A DNA stretch of 59,937 nt, taken from positions 1-59,937 of the forward strand of contig ONPG01000013.1 of assembly GCA_900319645.1 (NCBI GenBank), read 5' to 3'. The notes beneath the pieces are model-generated. The model searched no databases and had not been told where the DNA came from. It worked only from the letters and a program-made list of their open reading frames with translations. Positions 6,484 to 16,470 of this stretch are shown one piece after another. The position numbers and the translations under genes were made by a program. Every line of letters begins with the position of its first letter. Within the stretch, counting starts at the first letter, position 1. This DNA is from an uncultured Bacteroidales bacterium. Lineage in GTDB: Bacteria > Bacteroidota > Bacteroidia > Bacteroidales > Paludibacteraceae.

Positions 6484-7503
6484 TTATTCCTCAAAGGCGT
6501 TCCAGCCCTGGGCTTTGAGCGCCAGTTCCTCGCCGTTACGTCCAATGAGGTTGCACCCGTACTCAGGCTTGGTGATGTGACCGATGATATACAGGTCTTC
6601 AATAGGAATCAGTTTCTCGTAGTCGTCGAGCGCACAGGTGAAGAGCAGTTCGTAGTCCTCTCCTCCGTTGAGGGCACAGGTGACGATATTGAGGTTCATC
6701 TCCTCCGCCAGCGAAGCCGCCTGGAAATCAATCGGCAGTTTGTCCTCATAGACGCAACATCCGACTCCGGATTGCGAACAGATGTGCATGAGTTCGGAGG
6801 AAAGTCCGTCGGAGACATCCATCATCGCGGTGGGTTTGACCCCCGCCTTGCGGAGCGCTTCGATTATATCCCGTCTGGCTTCGGGTTTGAGCTGGCGCTC
6901 CAGGAGGTATTCCTTGCCGGTAAAGGCTTCCTGAGCTTTGTTGTCATCTCCCACAATCCGCTCACGCTCCAGGAGTTGAAGCCCCATATAAGCCGTTCCG
7001 AGATTACCGGAGACACAGATCAGATCGTTGAGTTTGGCTCCGTTGCGATAGACAATATCCTTCGCCGCGGCGGTACCGAGACAGGTGATCGAGATGGTCA
7101 ATCCGGTCATAGAGGCACAGGTGTCTCCTCCTACCAGATCCACTCCGTAACGCTCGCACGCCAGACGTATTCCGGCATAGAGCTGCTCCAGGTCCTCCAC
7201 GGAGAAGCGCTTGCTGATACCTAAGGAAACCGTGATCTGGGTCGGCGTACCGTTCATCGCGTAGATGTCCGAGAAATTAACGACCGCCGCCTTGTAGCCC
7301 AGATGCTTGAGCGGCACATACTCCAGATTGAAATGAACCCCCTCCAAAAGCATATCGGTGGTCATTAGCACTTTTTTGGAACCAAAATCCATCACAGCAC
7401 AATCGTCTCCCACCGATTTCTTGGTGGAAGGCTGAACCGTTTTGAGGTCTTTGGTCAGATGTTTGATGAGTCCGAACTCACCATATTTGGAAATCTCTGT
7501 CAT
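6484..7503 (-). CDS. thiL: Thiamine-monophosphate kinase
   Basis: It phosphorylates thiamine monophosphate to the active diphosphate with ATP. The 339 residues match the family length. Motifs are KSVGDDCAVMD and TDMLLEGVHF (metal and substrate binding), VNFSDIYAMNG, LVGGDTC and MMDVSDGLSSEL, in the order expected of the AIR-synthase-like fold. It is the first gene of the minus-strand envelope operon, and a -7 box lies 20 bases upstream. Its functional link to the Kdo genes is not apparent. Confidence 0.95.
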   Translation of the reverse strand: MTEISKYGEFGLIKHLTKDLKTVQPSTKKSVGDDCAVMDFGSKKVLMTTDMLLEGVHFNLEYVPLKHLGYKAAVVNFSDIYAMNGTPTQITVSLGISKRFSVEDLEQLYAGIRLACERYGVDLVGGDTCASMTGLTISITCLGTAAAKDIVYRNGAKLNDLICVSGNLGTAYMGLQLLERERIVGDDNKAQEAFTGKEYLLERQLKPEARRDIIEALRKAGVKPTAMMDVSDGLSSELMHICSQSGVGCCVYEDKLPIDFQAASLAEEMNLNIVTCALNGGEDYELLFTCALDDYEKLIPIEDLYIIGHITKPEYGCNLIGRNGEELALKAQGWNAFEE

Positions 7504-7523
7504 AAAAACACATAAATAGCATG

Positions 7524-7531
7524 CAAAGATA
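7524..7531 (-). promoter_or_regulatory. Probable thiL -7 element (TATCTTTG)
   Basis: The minus strand reads TATCTTTG, matching the Bacteroidota TAnnTTTG box, about 20 bases before the thiL ATG. No TTG is found at the usual upstream spacing, because that place is taken by heptad repeats. It may drive the whole minus-strand operon. Confidence 0.5.
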
Positions 7532-7542
7532 CTACAAATAAA

Positions 7543-7570
7543 TGAAAATTGAAAATTGAAAATTAAAAAT
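7543..7570. repeat. Seven-base tandem repeat (TGAAAAT), 4 copies
   Basis: Three perfect units and one variant in the divergent thiL-ruvA intergenic region. It is part of the set of heptad spacers in this window. Confidence 0.75.
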
Positions 7571-7622
7571 TTATCTTTTTATAGGAAAAAACACACTTTT
7601 TTAAGGAAAAACGCGTGCGCGC

Positions 7623-7653
7623 TTGCATATGTGAGAAAAAAGTATTACCTTTG
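7623..7653 (+). promoter_or_regulatory. ruvA promoter (TTG ... TACCTTTG)
   Basis: TTG at 7623-7625 and TACCTTTG at 7646-7653. The 23-base step from TTG to TA equals that of five other promoters in the window. The ruvA start is 54 bases downstream. Confidence 0.8.
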
Positions 7654-7706
7654 CGCGCTTTTTGTGTACAACCGGAAACGGTCCGGTATTACCACCAACG
7701 AAAATT

Positions 7707-8318
7707 ATGATAGAATATATTCACGGAAAACTGGCAGAATTGAACCCGACAGAGGCCATCATCGAGGCCTCGGGCATCGGTTACAACATAGCAATCGCCC
7801 TTCCCACCTACTCCGCCCTGGTGGGCAGCGAAGGGAAAGACATCATCCTCTACACGACTGAAATCATCCGCGAGGACACGCATGAGTTATACGGCTTCTC
7901 CAACCGCGGCGAACGGAGCATTTTTGAGATGCTGATGACGGTAAGCGGCGTGGGAGCCTCCACCGCCAGAATGATTATGTCCGCGTTCCAGGCAAGCGAG
8001 CTACGCACGCTGATTGCGACGGGCAACGCGAAAGGTTTGGCACAAGTGAAAGGCCTGGGTCCGAAGACCGCCCAGCGCATCATCGTCGATCTGAAAGACA
8101 AAGTGCTCAAACTGGATATTGACGGAAGCGGCAATCCGAACGAGCTGCCTATGGAGTTTGCTCCGGAAGACAATCCAGTCAAGAGCGAAGCCGTAAGCGC
8201 CTTGACGATGCTTGGATTTGCAGCCGCTGCAAGCGGCAAAGCCGTGGACAAAATACTGAAAGCCGATCCGACCGCCAGCGTGGAGGCTGTGATCCGCCAA
8301 GCTCTGAAAATGCTTTAA
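7707..8318 (+). CDS. ruvA: Holliday junction branch migration protein RuvA
   Basis: 203 residues. RuvA binds Holliday junctions as a tetramer and loads the RuvB motor. The N-terminal OB-fold starts MIEYIHGKLAEL. Two helix-hairpin-helix motifs follow (VSGVGASTARMIM; VKGLGPKTAQRIIVDLKDK), and a C-terminal domain that would contact RuvB (SEAVSALTMLGF). The frame is open upstream, but ATG 7707 gives the canonical N-terminus. sprA begins 25 bases downstream and has no promoter of its own, so the two may be co-transcribed. Confidence 0.96.
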   Translation: MIEYIHGKLAELNPTEAIIEASGIGYNIAIALPTYSALVGSEGKDIILYTTEIIREDTHELYGFSNRGERSIFEMLMTVSGVGASTARMIMSAFQASELRTLIATGNAKGLAQVKGLGPKTAQRIIVDLKDKVLKLDIDGSGNPNELPMEFAPEDNPVKSEAVSALTMLGFAAAASGKAVDKILKADPTASVEAVIRQALKML

Positions 8319-8342
8319 TAACTGAAAATCGGAAATTAGAAA

Positions 8343-11300
8343 TTGAAAGTCAGATATTATTACATAGTACTTATTAGTCTGTTACTATGGTTGCCGGAGG
8401 TGACCATGACTTTTTCCGCCCAAAACAAGCCCAAGACACTCAAGGAACTGATAGCCGAAGAGAAAGCGCAGAAAGAGGCTGAGAAAGCGGCAAGGGAGCA
8501 AGAGAAAGCGCAAGCAAGCTCTTCCAAGCCCACCCCGCAAGGGAAGGAGAAGAGTTCTACTACGGAAGCCACTACTCCCGAGGAGGCCGCAGACTACGTG
8601 ACACAAGCCGACTCCGCCATCTGGGCTCCGACCCAAGTGAAGAAATACGGCGCCAACGACTACGAGGAATGGGGCAAGCCGAAATCGTCTCTGGATTTAG
8701 CCGATCCGGACAACATCAGCACGACGATGGAATACGACCCCATCACGGGCGGCTATGTGATGCACACCCGTATCGGCGACACGGACATCACCACTCCGTA
8801 CATGCTCACGCAGGAGGAATACAACGCCTACAGCGAGCGGCAGATGATGCACAAATACTGGCAGCAGAAAATCGGCGAGGTGGAACACAACAACGAGAAG
8901 AAATTCGACATCACGGACATGAAATTCAATATCGGTCCGGCAGACAAAGTGTTCGGCCCCGGCGGCGTGCAACTGAAAATGCAAGGAAGCGCGGAACTGC
9001 TCTTCGGATTCAAACACCAATATATCGACAATCCGTCTCTCACGCAGCGCGCGCGAAACAATAATATATTTGATTTCGACGAGAAAATCCAAGCGAGCGT
9101 ACAAGGTAAAGTAGGTCAGAAACTGAATTTCAACCTGTCGTATAACACCGAGGCCAGTTTCTCGTTTGACCAGCAGAACCTCAAACTGAACTACAAAGGC
9201 GAAGAGGACGATATTATCCAGAGTATCGAAGCGGGTAACGTAACGATGGACCTGCCCAGTTCTCTGATACGCGGCAGCAAGGCTTTGTTCGGTATCAAGA
9301 CCAACCTGAAATTCGGCAAATTGAAGATTCAGGCGTTGATCAGCCAGCAAAACAGCCAAGCTCAGACCGTGAGCAGTCAAGGCGGCGCGCAGATGACGAA
9401 GTTCGATATCAGCGGCGACAGTTACGACGAGAACCGCCACTTCTTCCTCAGCCATTTCTTCCGCGACAAATTCGAGAGCGCCATGGAGAGCGTGCCGTAT
9501 ATAGCCAGCGGTGTGAAAATCAACAAGTTGGAAGTGTGGGTAACCAACAAACGCGGTACGTACGACCAGGCGCGTAACATCGTTGCGTTTGCGGACTTAG
9601 GCGAAAGCAACGAGCACACGCAGAACACATCGTGGGGCGGCGCTTCCGGCTCTCCGGCGGACAACAAAGCGAACAGCCTGTACGAGACCATTCGTACCAC
9701 CGAGTTCCGCAATATCCAGCAGACGAGTACGGTTCTGGAAGGTCTGAACGGCATGGAAGGCGGTAGCGATTTCGAGAAAATCGAGTCGGCTCGCCTACTG
9801 AGCAGCAGCGATTACACGCTGAACGCAGCCCTCGGTTACATCTCTCTGAAAGCGGCTCTGAACCAAGACGAAGTGCTCGCCGTGGCGTATGAGTACACCT
9901 ACAACGGTCAGGTTTATCAGGTGGGTGAGTTCTCGACGGACGGCAACGAGGAGCAGCGTGCTCCCGCCGCACTGGCATTGAAAATGCTGAAATCGAGCGC
10001 AAACGCTCCCAGCAAGAAAGGTCGCGGCACGTGGGACCTGATGATGAAAAACATCTACGCCCTCGGCGCCACCAGTATCTCCAGCGAGAAATTCGAGCTA
10101 TACATCACTTACCGCAACGACTCGGTGGGAACCGACGTGCAATACCTGAACGAAGGTCCTATCAACGGTAAGCAGTTGCTCCGCGTGCTGGATCTGGACC
10201 GCTTGGACCAGAAGAACAACGCCAGCCCTGATGGCCGTTTCGACTACTTGGAAGGTCTGACCGTCTATTCGAGCAACGGACGAATCATCTTCCCTATTCT
10301 GGAGCCGTTCGGCAGCAACCTGGCACGCAAGTTAGGCAATGACCCGCTGCTGGAGAAGAAATACTGCTTCCAAGAGTTATACGACTCGACGCTGGTAGTT
10401 GCTCAGGAGCTGAGCGAGAAAAACAAATTCCACCTTACCGGAAAATACAAAGGCACGAACGGAAGCGAGATCCGCCTGGGTGCTATGAACGTTCCCCGCG
10501 GAAGCGTGACGGTGACCGCCGGCGGCGCAACGCTGATAGAGAACGTCGATTACACCGTGGATTACACCATGGGAACCGTGACCATTCTGAACCAGTCGAT
10601 TCTGGAGAGCGGCACGAACGTGGACGTCAAACTGGAGAACCAGAGCACGTTCTCGATGCAACGCAAATCGCTGTTCGGCGCACACCTGGAATACGAGTTC
10701 ACCAAAGATCTGGTCATCGGCGGTACGATTATGCACCTGCGCGAACGTCCGCTGACCACCAAGGTCAACACCGGTATGGAGCCTCTGGCCAACACCATCT
10801 GGGGCGTGAACGGAAGCTGGAAGACAGAGATGCAGTGGCTGACGAACGCGATTGACAAGATTCCCTGGATCAACGCCACGGCTCCTTCCACCTTCCAGAT
10901 CAATGCCGAGTTCGCCCATCTGATCCCGGGTCACACACGTGACGTGGGCAGCGTGGGAACGGCATATATTGACGATTTTGAGAGCACTACGACCAATATC
11001 GACGTACACTACCCCAGTTACTGGTTCCTCGCCTCCACTCCGGCTGTGATGGACGAAGCGAAAGACATCAACCAAGTGACTTACAATAAAAACCGCGCAT
11101 TGTTAGCATGGTACGCCGTTGACCCTATTTTCGGCTATCCGCAGACCAACACGCCGGCACACATCCGTAACGACCTGGAGGCATTGAGCGACCACAGGAC
11201 CCGTATCGTTTATCAGGAGGAGCTCTACCCTAACCGTCAGGAAGCCAGCAACGTAGATACCAAGTTGACGATATTGAACCTGTCGTTCTACCCCGACGAG

Positions 11301-14300
11301 CGCGGACAATACAATATCTCGGCAAGCGAAATGGGCAGCAACGGCCGTCTGACCAACCCGAAGAAACGCTGGGGCGGTATGATGCGCAAACTGGATAATA
11401 CCGATTTCGAGAAAGCCAATATCGAATACATCGAGTTCTGGATGATGGACCCGGCTCTAACCAACCCCAACGGCTACGAAGGAGAGATGTACATCAACCT
11501 GGGTGACATCAGCGAGGATATTTTGCGCGACGGCAAGAAATCGTTTGAGAACGGTCTGCCCGTCAGCGATGCCGATATGGGTCGTCTGGACTCGACGGTT
11601 TGGGGATACGTGCCCCGCACGAACAGCACAGTAACCGCCTTCAGCAACGAGACCGGCTCACGCGCCAAGCAGGACGTCGGTCTGAACGGACTCAATTCCA
11701 TACAAGAGCAGAACTGGCCCGCCTACAAAACCTACGTTCAGGAACTGCGCAGCCGCGTAGATGCCAGCGTGCTCACCCAATGGGAGAGTGATCCGTTCTC
11801 GCCGCTCAACGACCCGGCTGGCGATAACTACCACTACTACCGCGGTACCGATTTCGACCAGAACGAAGTACCGATTCTGATGCGATACAAGCACTACAAC
11901 GGTACCGAAGGTAACTCGCCGGCTACCGAGCAGCAGACCGAGAGCTACGGAACAGCCTCTACCCTCCAACCTGATGTGGAGGACATCAACCTGGACAATA
12001 CGTTGAATGAATATGAGAAATATTACCAATACAAGGTAATCATTCGTCCGGACATGATGGAGGTCGGTCGTCAGCACATTACGGAGAAAAAAGTCCGCAA
12101 GGTCACTCTGCGTAACGGTACGACCGAGGATGTAACATGGTATCAGTTCAAGATTCCATTGCGCGGCGACAGCGCAACCGTACAAAAAGTCGGCTCTATC
12201 CGTAACTGGAAATCAATCCGTTTCATGCGTGTTTACCTCACCGGTTTTGAGCACGAGACACACCTTCGTCTGGGAACCCTCAATCTGGTACGCGGCGAAT
12301 GGCGTCAATACACCCGCGATCTGTCTCCGATAGGAACGAATGTCAACCCGAACGCCGAGCTGAACGTACAAGCTGTGAATATCGAGGAAAACTCGACCCG
12401 TACGCCTATCAACTACGTTCTTCCTCCGGGTGTGAGCCGCCAGACCGACCCGGGTCAGGCCCAGTTGATTGCCCAGAACGAGCAAGCCATGGTACTGCGC
12501 GTATCCAACCTCAGTCCGCACGACGCACGCGCTGTGTATAAGAACACAGGCTACGATATGCGCCAATACAAAAAACTGCAGATGTTCGTACACGCAGAGC
12601 AGATGCGTTCGATGGATCCCGACCTGAAAGACGGCGATCTGACCTGCTTCATCCGATTAGGAACCGACCTGCGCAACAACTACTACGAATACGAAATTCC
12701 TCTACACTTGACGGAGGACGGATTGTACAACAACAACTCCGAGGCCGACCGTCTGAAAGTGTGGCCGAAAGACAATATGTTTGATTTCCCGTTCACCGTG
12801 CTCACCAAAGCCAAAACGGCCCGTAACAAAGCCAAACGCGCCGGCAACACAGGTGTAGGCAACACGATCCCCTACGTGATTTATGACGACGAGTCCGGCA
12901 AACCCCAGAACAAGATTACGGTGATGGGTAACCCGACTTTAGAAGAAGTGGAGAGCATCATGATCGGTATCCGCAACAACGGTCAGCACGACGCGAGCGG
13001 TGAGGTCTGGGTAAACGAATTGCGTCTGAGCCAGTTCAATGAGCAAGGCGGTGTGGCAGCTATGGCAAACGCAGCCCTGGCAGTGAGCGACATCGCACAA
13101 GTGAACGTAGCCGGCCGTCTGGAAACAGCAGGATACGGATCTATCGAATCGAACGTACAGAGCAGGAACCTGGATAATTTCTACCAACTGTCCGTCAGTG
13201 CCGCCTTGGAGGCAGGACGTCTGTTCCCGGAGAAAGCCAAGATCCAGATGCCGTTGTACGCAGCCTACTCCAACCAGACGACTTCGCCCGACTACGACCC
13301 GTTGGACACGGATATCAAACTGTCGGAGACCCTGAGTACGTTTGAGACCAAGCACGAACGCGACTCCGTCAAGAACATGTCGAACACCGTACAGGAGTCC
13401 ACCTCGTTCTCTGTGACCAACCTGAAAGTGAATATCCACTCCAAGAAACGCGATATGTTCTACGACCCGGCTAACTTCGCCATCTCGGCCTCGTACAACA
13501 AGCAAAGCGAGCACTCGCCGGAAATGGAGACCAACTACACGACAGACACGAAGGGGTCATTCCAATACGCGTATAACTTCAACCCGAAGCCGTGGGAACC
13601 GTTTAAGAACGTAAAGAAAGTGGAGAAAGTAAAAGTGCTGAAAGAGGCGAATATCTACTATCTGCCTCAGTCGTGGGCATTCAACATGAACATGCACCGT
13701 ACGTTCAGCCACATGAAGATGCGTGACCTGGCAGGTGCATCAATAAACGCGATGGATCTCACCTACAGCAAAGACTTCACTTGGGACAGAAACGTAGATA
13801 TCAAATACGATCTGACAAAGAACATGAAGTTCTCGCTGCAAACGGCATTTAACGCCCTCATTGACGAAGGTAAATACACACCGGAGATACTGAAAGACCG
13901 CTATTTCGACAAAGAATTCAACCACGACAAATACGAGGCGTGGCGTGACACGATCCAGCGTTCGCTGGCGAAATTCGGTTCGCCATATACCTATCAACAA
14001 GTATTTACTGCGAGCTGGAATGTGCCATTCAACCGTATTCCGTATCTGGACGCTTTGAACGCCAATGCATCGTACAACGCCAACTACAACTGGACGCGTA
14101 CCGCCTCGCCAACCAAAGGCAAAAATATGGGTAATACCGTCAGCAGTTTGCAAAGCTGGCAGGTGGACGGTTCTATCAATTTCGAGACCTGGTATGGCAA
14201 ATCGAAATACTGGAAACAGATGACGCAACGCTACACGGGTCGTCAGACCCGCAGGGCATTCAAGCCGAAGACCTACACCCAGACGGTTAATCTGAAGAAA

Positions 14301-15932
14301 GGCGAACCGATAGAAGTGAGCCACCGACTCGCCAGCGAACTGCTGACGCTCAAGATCACCGACGCAGAGGGTAAGCCCGTTGCCGCCTCGTTTGTTCCGA
14401 ACGGAAGCAGCAAGATGACCATTACGCCGAAAGTGGATTGCGAAAACGCACTCGTTACCGTTACCACGCGTGACCCGAACGAGCGCACGCCAGCTCAGAT
14501 AACAGCGGATATGTTCGCCTACGTGGGTACTATGTTCCGCCGGTTGCAAGTCACGTACCGCGAGACGAACTCCATGACACTGCCCGGTTTCGAGCCGGAG
14601 GCAGGTTTCATGGGCCAGCGCAAAGCGGGCGGAGCCTGGGCCCCGGGTTATGATTTCGCGTTCGGATTTATTCCCAACAACATGATTGAACGCGCCAAGA
14701 CGCACGGATGGCTGTCCGGTGACACCACTGTGATCCAGCCTGCTTCGCGTGCTCATACCTCCGACCTGGACATCAAACTGACGATGGAGCCACTGCCGGG
14801 ACTGAAGATCCAGCTGAACGGCAAACGCTATATGGCACAATCGACGTCTATCATCTACAGCTACGACCAGTTGCAGGAGACGATGACAGGTTCGTTCAAC
14901 ATCACTCAGGTTGCCATCGGAACGATATTCTCACGTATCGGCAAGCAGGAAGAGAACTTCTCCAATACCGCTTACGACCGTTTCCTGGAGAACCGAAACG
15001 TACTCGCCGGACGCGTACAAGACCAATATACCGGCGTTACGCTTCCTTCCAGTGGATTTATGAGCAACATACCTCATGGCACCAAGTACGACCCGACCAA
15101 ACACGGCCGCATAAGCAACAACTCTGCGGATGTATTGGTTCCCGCCTTCCTGGCCGCCTACACCGGACGGAATGCCAGCAGCATCGGTCTGAACCCGTTC
15201 TTAGGTATATTGCAGATGCTGCCGAACTGGTCTGTCACCTTCGACGGTCTGGGCAAGTTGCCGTGGATACGCGACCATTTCAAGTCCGTGACGCTGACAC
15301 ACGCCTACACGTGTAAGTACGCCATCGGTTCGTACGGAAGCTATTCGACCTGGGTAGGCGTAGAAGGCGGCGGCAAGCAGATCGGTTTTGTGCGCGACGT
15401 AACGACCGACACTCCGCGTCCGAGTTCCGCCTACGACATCAGCAACGTGACGATTACCGAAGCGTTCTCACCTCTGATCGGTCTGAACATGACCATGAAG
15501 AACTCGCTTAGCGTAAAGGCAGAATACCGCAAGCAACGTAACCTGGCATTGAACGTGACCAGCGTACAACTGACCGAGGGTCACACCTCTGAGTTTGTGA
15601 TCGGCGGCGGCTACACCATCAAGAACCTCAATTTCATTGCCAAGAAACGTGACGGCGGGCAGAAGAAAGTCAGCAACGACCTGAAACTGCAAGTGGATCT
15701 GTCCTACAAGGACGTGAAGACCCTTCTGCGAAAAGTAGAGGAGAACATCACCCAGGCATCGTCCGGCAACAAAGTGTTTGCCATTAAGATCTCAGCCGAC
15801 TACGTGTTGAGCCAGAAAATCAACCTGCAACTCTTCTATGACCACCAGGGTACTACTCCTCTCATCAGCAGCAGTTATCCTGTCAAAGCAGACAATATCG
15901 GCTTGAACATCAAACTGATGCTCACGAGATAG
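8343..15932 (+). CDS. sprA: SprA/Sov, outer-membrane translocon of the type IX secretion system
   Basis: About 2529 residues, the expected giant size. SprA is the 36-strand barrel through which T9SS cargo crosses the outer membrane. An N-terminal signal segment (YYIVLISLLLWLPEV) is followed by a Lys/Glu/Ala-rich stretch (about residues 32-75) and then long beta-rich sequence. Recognisable parts include LNFNLSYNTEASFSFDQQ, GSVGTAYIDDFESTTTNID and a C-terminal beta signature ending in LNIKLMLTR. No ATG precedes the signal segment; TTG 8343, inside degenerate heptad repeats, is the likely start. Two proteins in this window carry C-terminal tails of the kind this system exports. Confidence 0.96.
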   Translation: MKVRYYYIVLISLLLWLPEVTMTFSAQNKPKTLKELIAEEKAQKEAEKAAREQEKAQASSSKPTPQGKEKSSTTEATTPEEAADYVTQADSAIWAPTQVKKYGANDYEEWGKPKSSLDLADPDNISTTMEYDPITGGYVMHTRIGDTDITTPYMLTQEEYNAYSERQMMHKYWQQKIGEVEHNNEKKFDITDMKFNIGPADKVFGPGGVQLKMQGSAELLFGFKHQYIDNPSLTQRARNNNIFDFDEKIQASVQGKVGQKLNFNLSYNTEASFSFDQQNLKLNYKGEEDDIIQSIEAGNVTMDLPSSLIRGSKALFGIKTNLKFGKLKIQALISQQNSQAQTVSSQGGAQMTKFDISGDSYDENRHFFLSHFFRDKFESAMESVPYIASGVKINKLEVWVTNKRGTYDQARNIVAFADLGESNEHTQNTSWGGASGSPADNKANSLYETIRTTEFRNIQQTSTVLEGLNGMEGGSDFEKIESARLLSSSDYTLNAALGYISLKAALNQDEVLAVAYEYTYNGQVYQVGEFSTDGNEEQRAPAALALKMLKSSANAPSKKGRGTWDLMMKNIYALGATSISSEKFELYITYRNDSVGTDVQYLNEGPINGKQLLRVLDLDRLDQKNNASPDGRFDYLEGLTVYSSNGRIIFPILEPFGSNLARKLGNDPLLEKKYCFQELYDSTLVVAQELSEKNKFHLTGKYKGTNGSEIRLGAMNVPRGSVTVTAGGATLIENVDYTVDYTMGTVTILNQSILESGTNVDVKLENQSTFSMQRKSLFGAHLEYEFTKDLVIGGTIMHLRERPLTTKVNTGMEPLANTIWGVNGSWKTEMQWLTNAIDKIPWINATAPSTFQINAEFAHLIPGHTRDVGSVGTAYIDDFESTTTNIDVHYPSYWFLASTPAVMDEAKDINQVTYNKNRALLAWYAVDPIFGYPQTNTPAHIRNDLEALSDHRTRIVYQEELYPNRQEASNVDTKLTILNLSFYPDERGQYNISASEMGSNGRLTNPKKRWGGMMRKLDNTDFEKANIEYIEFWMMDPALTNPNGYEGEMYINLGDISEDILRDGKKSFENGLPVSDADMGRLDSTVWGYVPRTNSTVTAFSNETGSRAKQDVGLNGLNSIQEQNWPAYKTYVQELRSRVDASVLTQWESDPFSPLNDPAGDNYHYYRGTDFDQNEVPILMRYKHYNGTEGNSPATEQQTESYGTASTLQPDVEDINLDNTLNEYEKYYQYKVIIRPDMMEVGRQHITEKKVRKVTLRNGTTEDVTWYQFKIPLRGDSATVQKVGSIRNWKSIRFMRVYLTGFEHETHLRLGTLNLVRGEWRQYTRDLSPIGTNVNPNAELNVQAVNIEENSTRTPINYVLPPGVSRQTDPGQAQLIAQNEQAMVLRVSNLSPHDARAVYKNTGYDMRQYKKLQMFVHAEQMRSMDPDLKDGDLTCFIRLGTDLRNNYYEYEIPLHLTEDGLYNNNSEADRLKVWPKDNMFDFPFTVLTKAKTARNKAKRAGNTGVGNTIPYVIYDDESGKPQNKITVMGNPTLEEVESIMIGIRNNGQHDASGEVWVNELRLSQFNEQGGVAAMANAALAVSDIAQVNVAGRLETAGYGSIESNVQSRNLDNFYQLSVSAALEAGRLFPEKAKIQMPLYAAYSNQTTSPDYDPLDTDIKLSETLSTFETKHERDSVKNMSNTVQESTSFSVTNLKVNIHSKKRDMFYDPANFAISASYNKQSEHSPEMETNYTTDTKGSFQYAYNFNPKPWEPFKNVKKVEKVKVLKEANIYYLPQSWAFNMNMHRTFSHMKMRDLAGASINAMDLTYSKDFTWDRNVDIKYDLTKNMKFSLQTAFNALIDEGKYTPEILKDRYFDKEFNHDKYEAWRDTIQRSLAKFGSPYTYQQVFTASWNVPFNRIPYLDALNANASYNANYNWTRTASPTKGKNMGNTVSSLQSWQVDGSINFETWYGKSKYWKQMTQRYTGRQTRRAFKPKTYTQTVNLKKGEPIEVSHRLASELLTLKITDAEGKPVAASFVPNGSSKMTITPKVDCENALVTVTTRDPNERTPAQITADMFAYVGTMFRRLQVTYRETNSMTLPGFEPEAGFMGQRKAGGAWAPGYDFAFGFIPNNMIERAKTHGWLSGDTTVIQPASRAHTSDLDIKLTMEPLPGLKIQLNGKRYMAQSTSIIYSYDQLQETMTGSFNITQVAIGTIFSRIGKQEENFSNTAYDRFLENRNVLAGRVQDQYTGVTLPSSGFMSNIPHGTKYDPTKHGRISNNSADVLVPAFLAAYTGRNASSIGLNPFLGILQMLPNWSVTFDGLGKLPWIRDHFKSVTLTHAYTCKYAIGSYGSYSTWVGVEGGGKQIGFVRDVTTDTPRPSSAYDISNVTITEAFSPLIGLNMTMKNSLSVKAEYRKQRNLALNVTSVQLTEGHTSEFVIGGGYTIKNLNFIAKKRDGGQKKVSNDLKLQVDLSYKDVKTLLRKVEENITQASSGNKVFAIKISADYVLSQKINLQLFYDHQGTTPLISSSYPVKADNIGLNIKLMLTR

Positions 15933-15967
15933 TTGATAATTGATAATTGACAATTGATAATTGACAA
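15933..15967. repeat. Seven-base tandem repeat (TTGATAA/TTGACAA), 5 copies
   Basis: It fills the whole gap between the sprA stop codon (15930-15932) and the next ATG at 15970. It also provides an in-frame TTG at 15961 that could be mistaken for a start. Confidence 0.85.
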
Positions 15968-15969
15968 TT

Positions 15970-16470
15970 ATGTTCAAGGTCGGAATCATAGGGCCGGAAG
16001 CAAGCGGGAAGAGCACGCTGGCAAGGTATTTGGCAAAGCGGTATCACGCCCTGTTAGTGAGCGAGTACGCACGCACTTATGTGGAGCAGAAAGGAACCAC
16101 AGATGTTTCCTATGACGAGCTCTGTGAGATAGCCCGATACCAAATCCATGAGATGACGGCTATCAACAGCCAGAGCTCTGATGATTGCGAGGTGGTATTG
16201 TTTGACACCGAACTGATTGTTACCAAGGTATGGTTTGAGTACGCTTTCGGATGTGTGCCGGAATGGCTGAACGAAGCGCTCCGCGCCTACCCTATGGATG
16301 TATATCTATTGACAAACCCCGACCTGCCGTGGAGGCAGGACGGGGCTCGTTATAATGGCAGCGATGCCATGCGTCAGGAACTCTTCATACGCTATGAGCA
16401 GGAGATACAAGCGCTCGATATTCCCTATTATATTATCACTCACATTTCCGCCAAGATGGTAGCGGAATAA
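15970..16470 (+). CDS. NadR-type nicotinamide-riboside-kinase-like P-loop ATPase
   Basis: 166 residues. It starts MFKVGIIGPEASGKST with a Walker A, then EYARTYVE and a DTELIVTKVW segment, as in the C-terminal ribosylnicotinamide kinase domain of NadR. The adenylyltransferase domain of full NadR is absent. The expected reaction is ATP-dependent phosphorylation of nicotinamide riboside, but stand-alone AAA_28 proteins may act on other substrates. ATG 15970 is preferred over the TTG at 15961. The 3' end overlaps the convergent pullulanase gene by 31 bases. Confidence 0.8.
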   Translation: MFKVGIIGPEASGKSTLARYLAKRYHALLVSEYARTYVEQKGTTDVSYDELCEIARYQIHEMTAINSQSSDDCEVVLFDTELIVTKVWFEYAFGCVPEWLNEALRAYPMDVYLLTNPDLPWRQDGARYNGSDAMRQELFIRYEQEIQALDIPYYIITHISAKMVAE

